This document shows, one piece after another, positions 63,150-64,000 of a stretch of DNA of 64,000 nt. Both the position numbers and the translations under genes were made by a program. Every line of letters starts with the position of its first letter. Within the stretch, counting starts at the first letter, position 1. The notes under the pieces were generated by a model. It saw only the letters and a program-made list of their open reading frames with translations. It made no database searches and was not told where the DNA came from. Where the stretch lies: assembly GCF_008329905.1 (NCBI RefSeq), contig NZ_CP032155.1, forward strand, positions 5,704,001 through 5,768,000. The letters run 5' to 3'. The DNA comes from Mycobacterium sp. ELW1. GTDB taxonomy: Bacteria > Actinomycetota > Actinomycetes > Mycobacteriales > Mycobacteriaceae.

Positions 63150-63191
63150 GCTCACTGAAATTCCCCACTGACGCTCACTGAAATTCCCCAC
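63150..63191. repeat. Tandem 19-bp repeat at the IS21-type left end
   Basis: GCTCACTGAAATTCCCCAC occurs at 63150-63168 and 63173-63191, separated by TGAC. IS21-family elements carry repeated transposase-binding sites inside their ends. The outer copy may be part of the element or a remnant of a second end. Confidence 0.65.
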
Positions 63192-64000
63192 CCGTGTGGC
63201 TCCGCCGAGAAGGGCGGGCCTCCTTCGATGCTGCTGGTGTCTGACGCCAGTTGCTTCGTCGAAGGAGGCCCGCTTTCTCATGCTCACATGGGAGGACGAT
63301 GTGGAAGTACATGCCCTGGCCAAGCGTGGTTGGACGATCTCGGCGATCGCCCGTCACACTGGCTTCGACCGCAAGACGGTCCGCAAGTATCTGGCCGGCG
63401 ACGGCACCCCGGGGGTCCGCGCCCGGCCCGACCCGGATCCGTTCGATCCGTTCGTCGACTACGTGGTCGCGAGGCTGACCGAGGACCCTCATCTGTGGGC
63501 CCGCACCCTCTACGACGAACTTGAGGAGCTGGGGTTCGGCCTGTCGTATCAGAGCCTGACCCGCAACATCCGCGCCCGGGATCTGCGGCCTGTCTGTGAG
63601 GCGTGCCGGACCGCCACGCAGCGTCCGAACGCGGTGATCCCACACCCGCCGGGTGAGGAAACCCAATGGGATTGGCTGGAATTGCCCGATCCACCGGCAT
63701 CGTGGGGGTGGGGCAAGACCGCGCACCTGCTGGTCGGATCGCTGGCGCATTCCGGGAAGTGGCGCGGCTATTTGGCGCCGAGTGAGGATCAGCCACACCT
63801 GGTCGCCGGCCTGGACCGCATCAGCCGTGGTCTGGGCGGGTGCACTCGGGTGTGGCGGTTTGACCGGATGGCCACGGTGTGTGACCCCGGTAGCGGGCGG
63901 GTGACCGCGTCGTTCGCCGGGGTGGCCAAGCACTACGGCGTCTCGGTGGCGATCTGCCCGGCTCGGCGCGGCAACCGCAAGGGTGTGGTGGAAAAGGTTA
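63169..64000 (+). mobile_element. IS21-family insertion sequence, left part (continues beyond window)
   Basis: The sequence from TGACGCTCACTGAAATTCCCCAC is followed by the istA-type transposase gene, which runs off the window. The exact left boundary is uncertain: TGAC at 63169 or an earlier TGAC at 63142. The right end, and the helper ATPase gene istB expected after istA, are not visible. Confidence 0.75.
63280..64000 (+). CDS. istA: IS21-family transposase IstA, partial (3' end outside window)
   Basis: ATG 63280 with GAAGGAGG about 11 bp before it starts an open frame that reaches the window end (240 codons, no stop). The N-terminus carries a helix-turn-helix (HALAKRGWTISAIARHTGFDRKTVRKYLAG). 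PHLWARTLYDELEELGFGLSYQSLTRNIR is the usual linker, and EETQWDWLELPDPP holds the first Asp of the DDE catalytic core. This is the IS21/IS408 IstA layout. The remaining acidic residues and istB would lie past the window, so integrity cannot be judged. Confidence 0.88.
   Translation, partial: MLTWEDDVEVHALAKRGWTISAIARHTGFDRKTVRKYLAGDGTPGVRARPDPDPFDPFVDYVVARLTEDPHLWARTLYDELEELGFGLSYQSLTRNIRARDLRPVCEACRTATQRPNAVIPHPPGEETQWDWLELPDPPASWGWGKTAHLLVGSLAHSGKWRGYLAPSEDQPHLVAGLDRISRGLGGCTRVWRFDRMATVCDPGSGRVTASFAGVAKHYGVSVAICPARRGNRKGVVEKV

Overview
The window is high-GC actinobacterial DNA, almost certainly from a fast-growing environmental mycobacterium (Mycolicibacterium type). Evidence: two complete yrbE-mceA-F loci, a pair of Mce-associated membrane proteins, an LpqH-type lipoprotein, a DUF732 secreted protein, a mycofactocin-type SDR, an F420/luciferase-like oxidoreductase, and dense ATGA/GTGA gene overlaps. 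No RNA gene or CRISPR array was seen.

Region 1 (1-30249) is a large catabolic block built like the steroid/isoprenoid side-chain beta-oxidation clusters of actinobacteria. It holds two P450s, an acyl-CoA ligase, seven acyl-CoA dehydrogenases (three adjacent unequal pairs plus one single), six SDRs plus one IS-flanking SDR pair member, two crotonases, two different CoA-transferase families, an Ltp-type thiolase next to an HMG-CoA-synthase/DUF35 protein, an aldehyde dehydrogenase, a hot-dog thioesterase, a VOC protein and a FadR-type GntR regulator. A 1075-bp IS481-family element (7432-8506) sits exactly between two convergent SDR genes and has a 6-bp target duplication. The substrate cannot be read from sequence; a multi-ring or branched acid is the best inference.

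Region 2 (30246-61231) has two paralogous mce loci transcribed away from each other: yrbEA-yrbEB-mceABCDEF on the minus strand (40060 to 30746) and the same eight genes on the plus strand (51807 to 61231). Between them lie two CAP-like secreted proteins, two related Cys-containing secreted proteins, a DUF732 protein, the only Mce-associated (Mas) pair, and a small catabolic module (TetR, Rieske oxygenase, LLM oxidoreductase, GntR, CaiB CoA-transferase). Each mce locus is preceded by about 1.25 kb without a gene, and these two leaders share one AT-rich element. No mceG ATPase gene is present here.

Region 3 (61232-64000) has a gene-poor stretch, a DoxX protein, the remnant of a PknH-type sensor domain, and the left part of an IS21-family element that runs off the window.

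The main unifying observation is a 17-bp near-palindrome of the form AAATAGTTnnnnnnTTC. It recurs in front of seven catabolic, regulator and secreted/Mas genes, with two looser relatives in the mce leaders. This suggests that one local regulator, perhaps the GntR at 16575, ties import (Mce), activation and beta-oxidation together. The window also holds several 'dead-looking' enzymes: an SDR with His for the catalytic Tyr, an SDR without YxxxK, a crotonase without either Glu, and an isochorismatase fold without Cys. In addition, the first mceD has a one-base frameshift in a G6/C6 tract.
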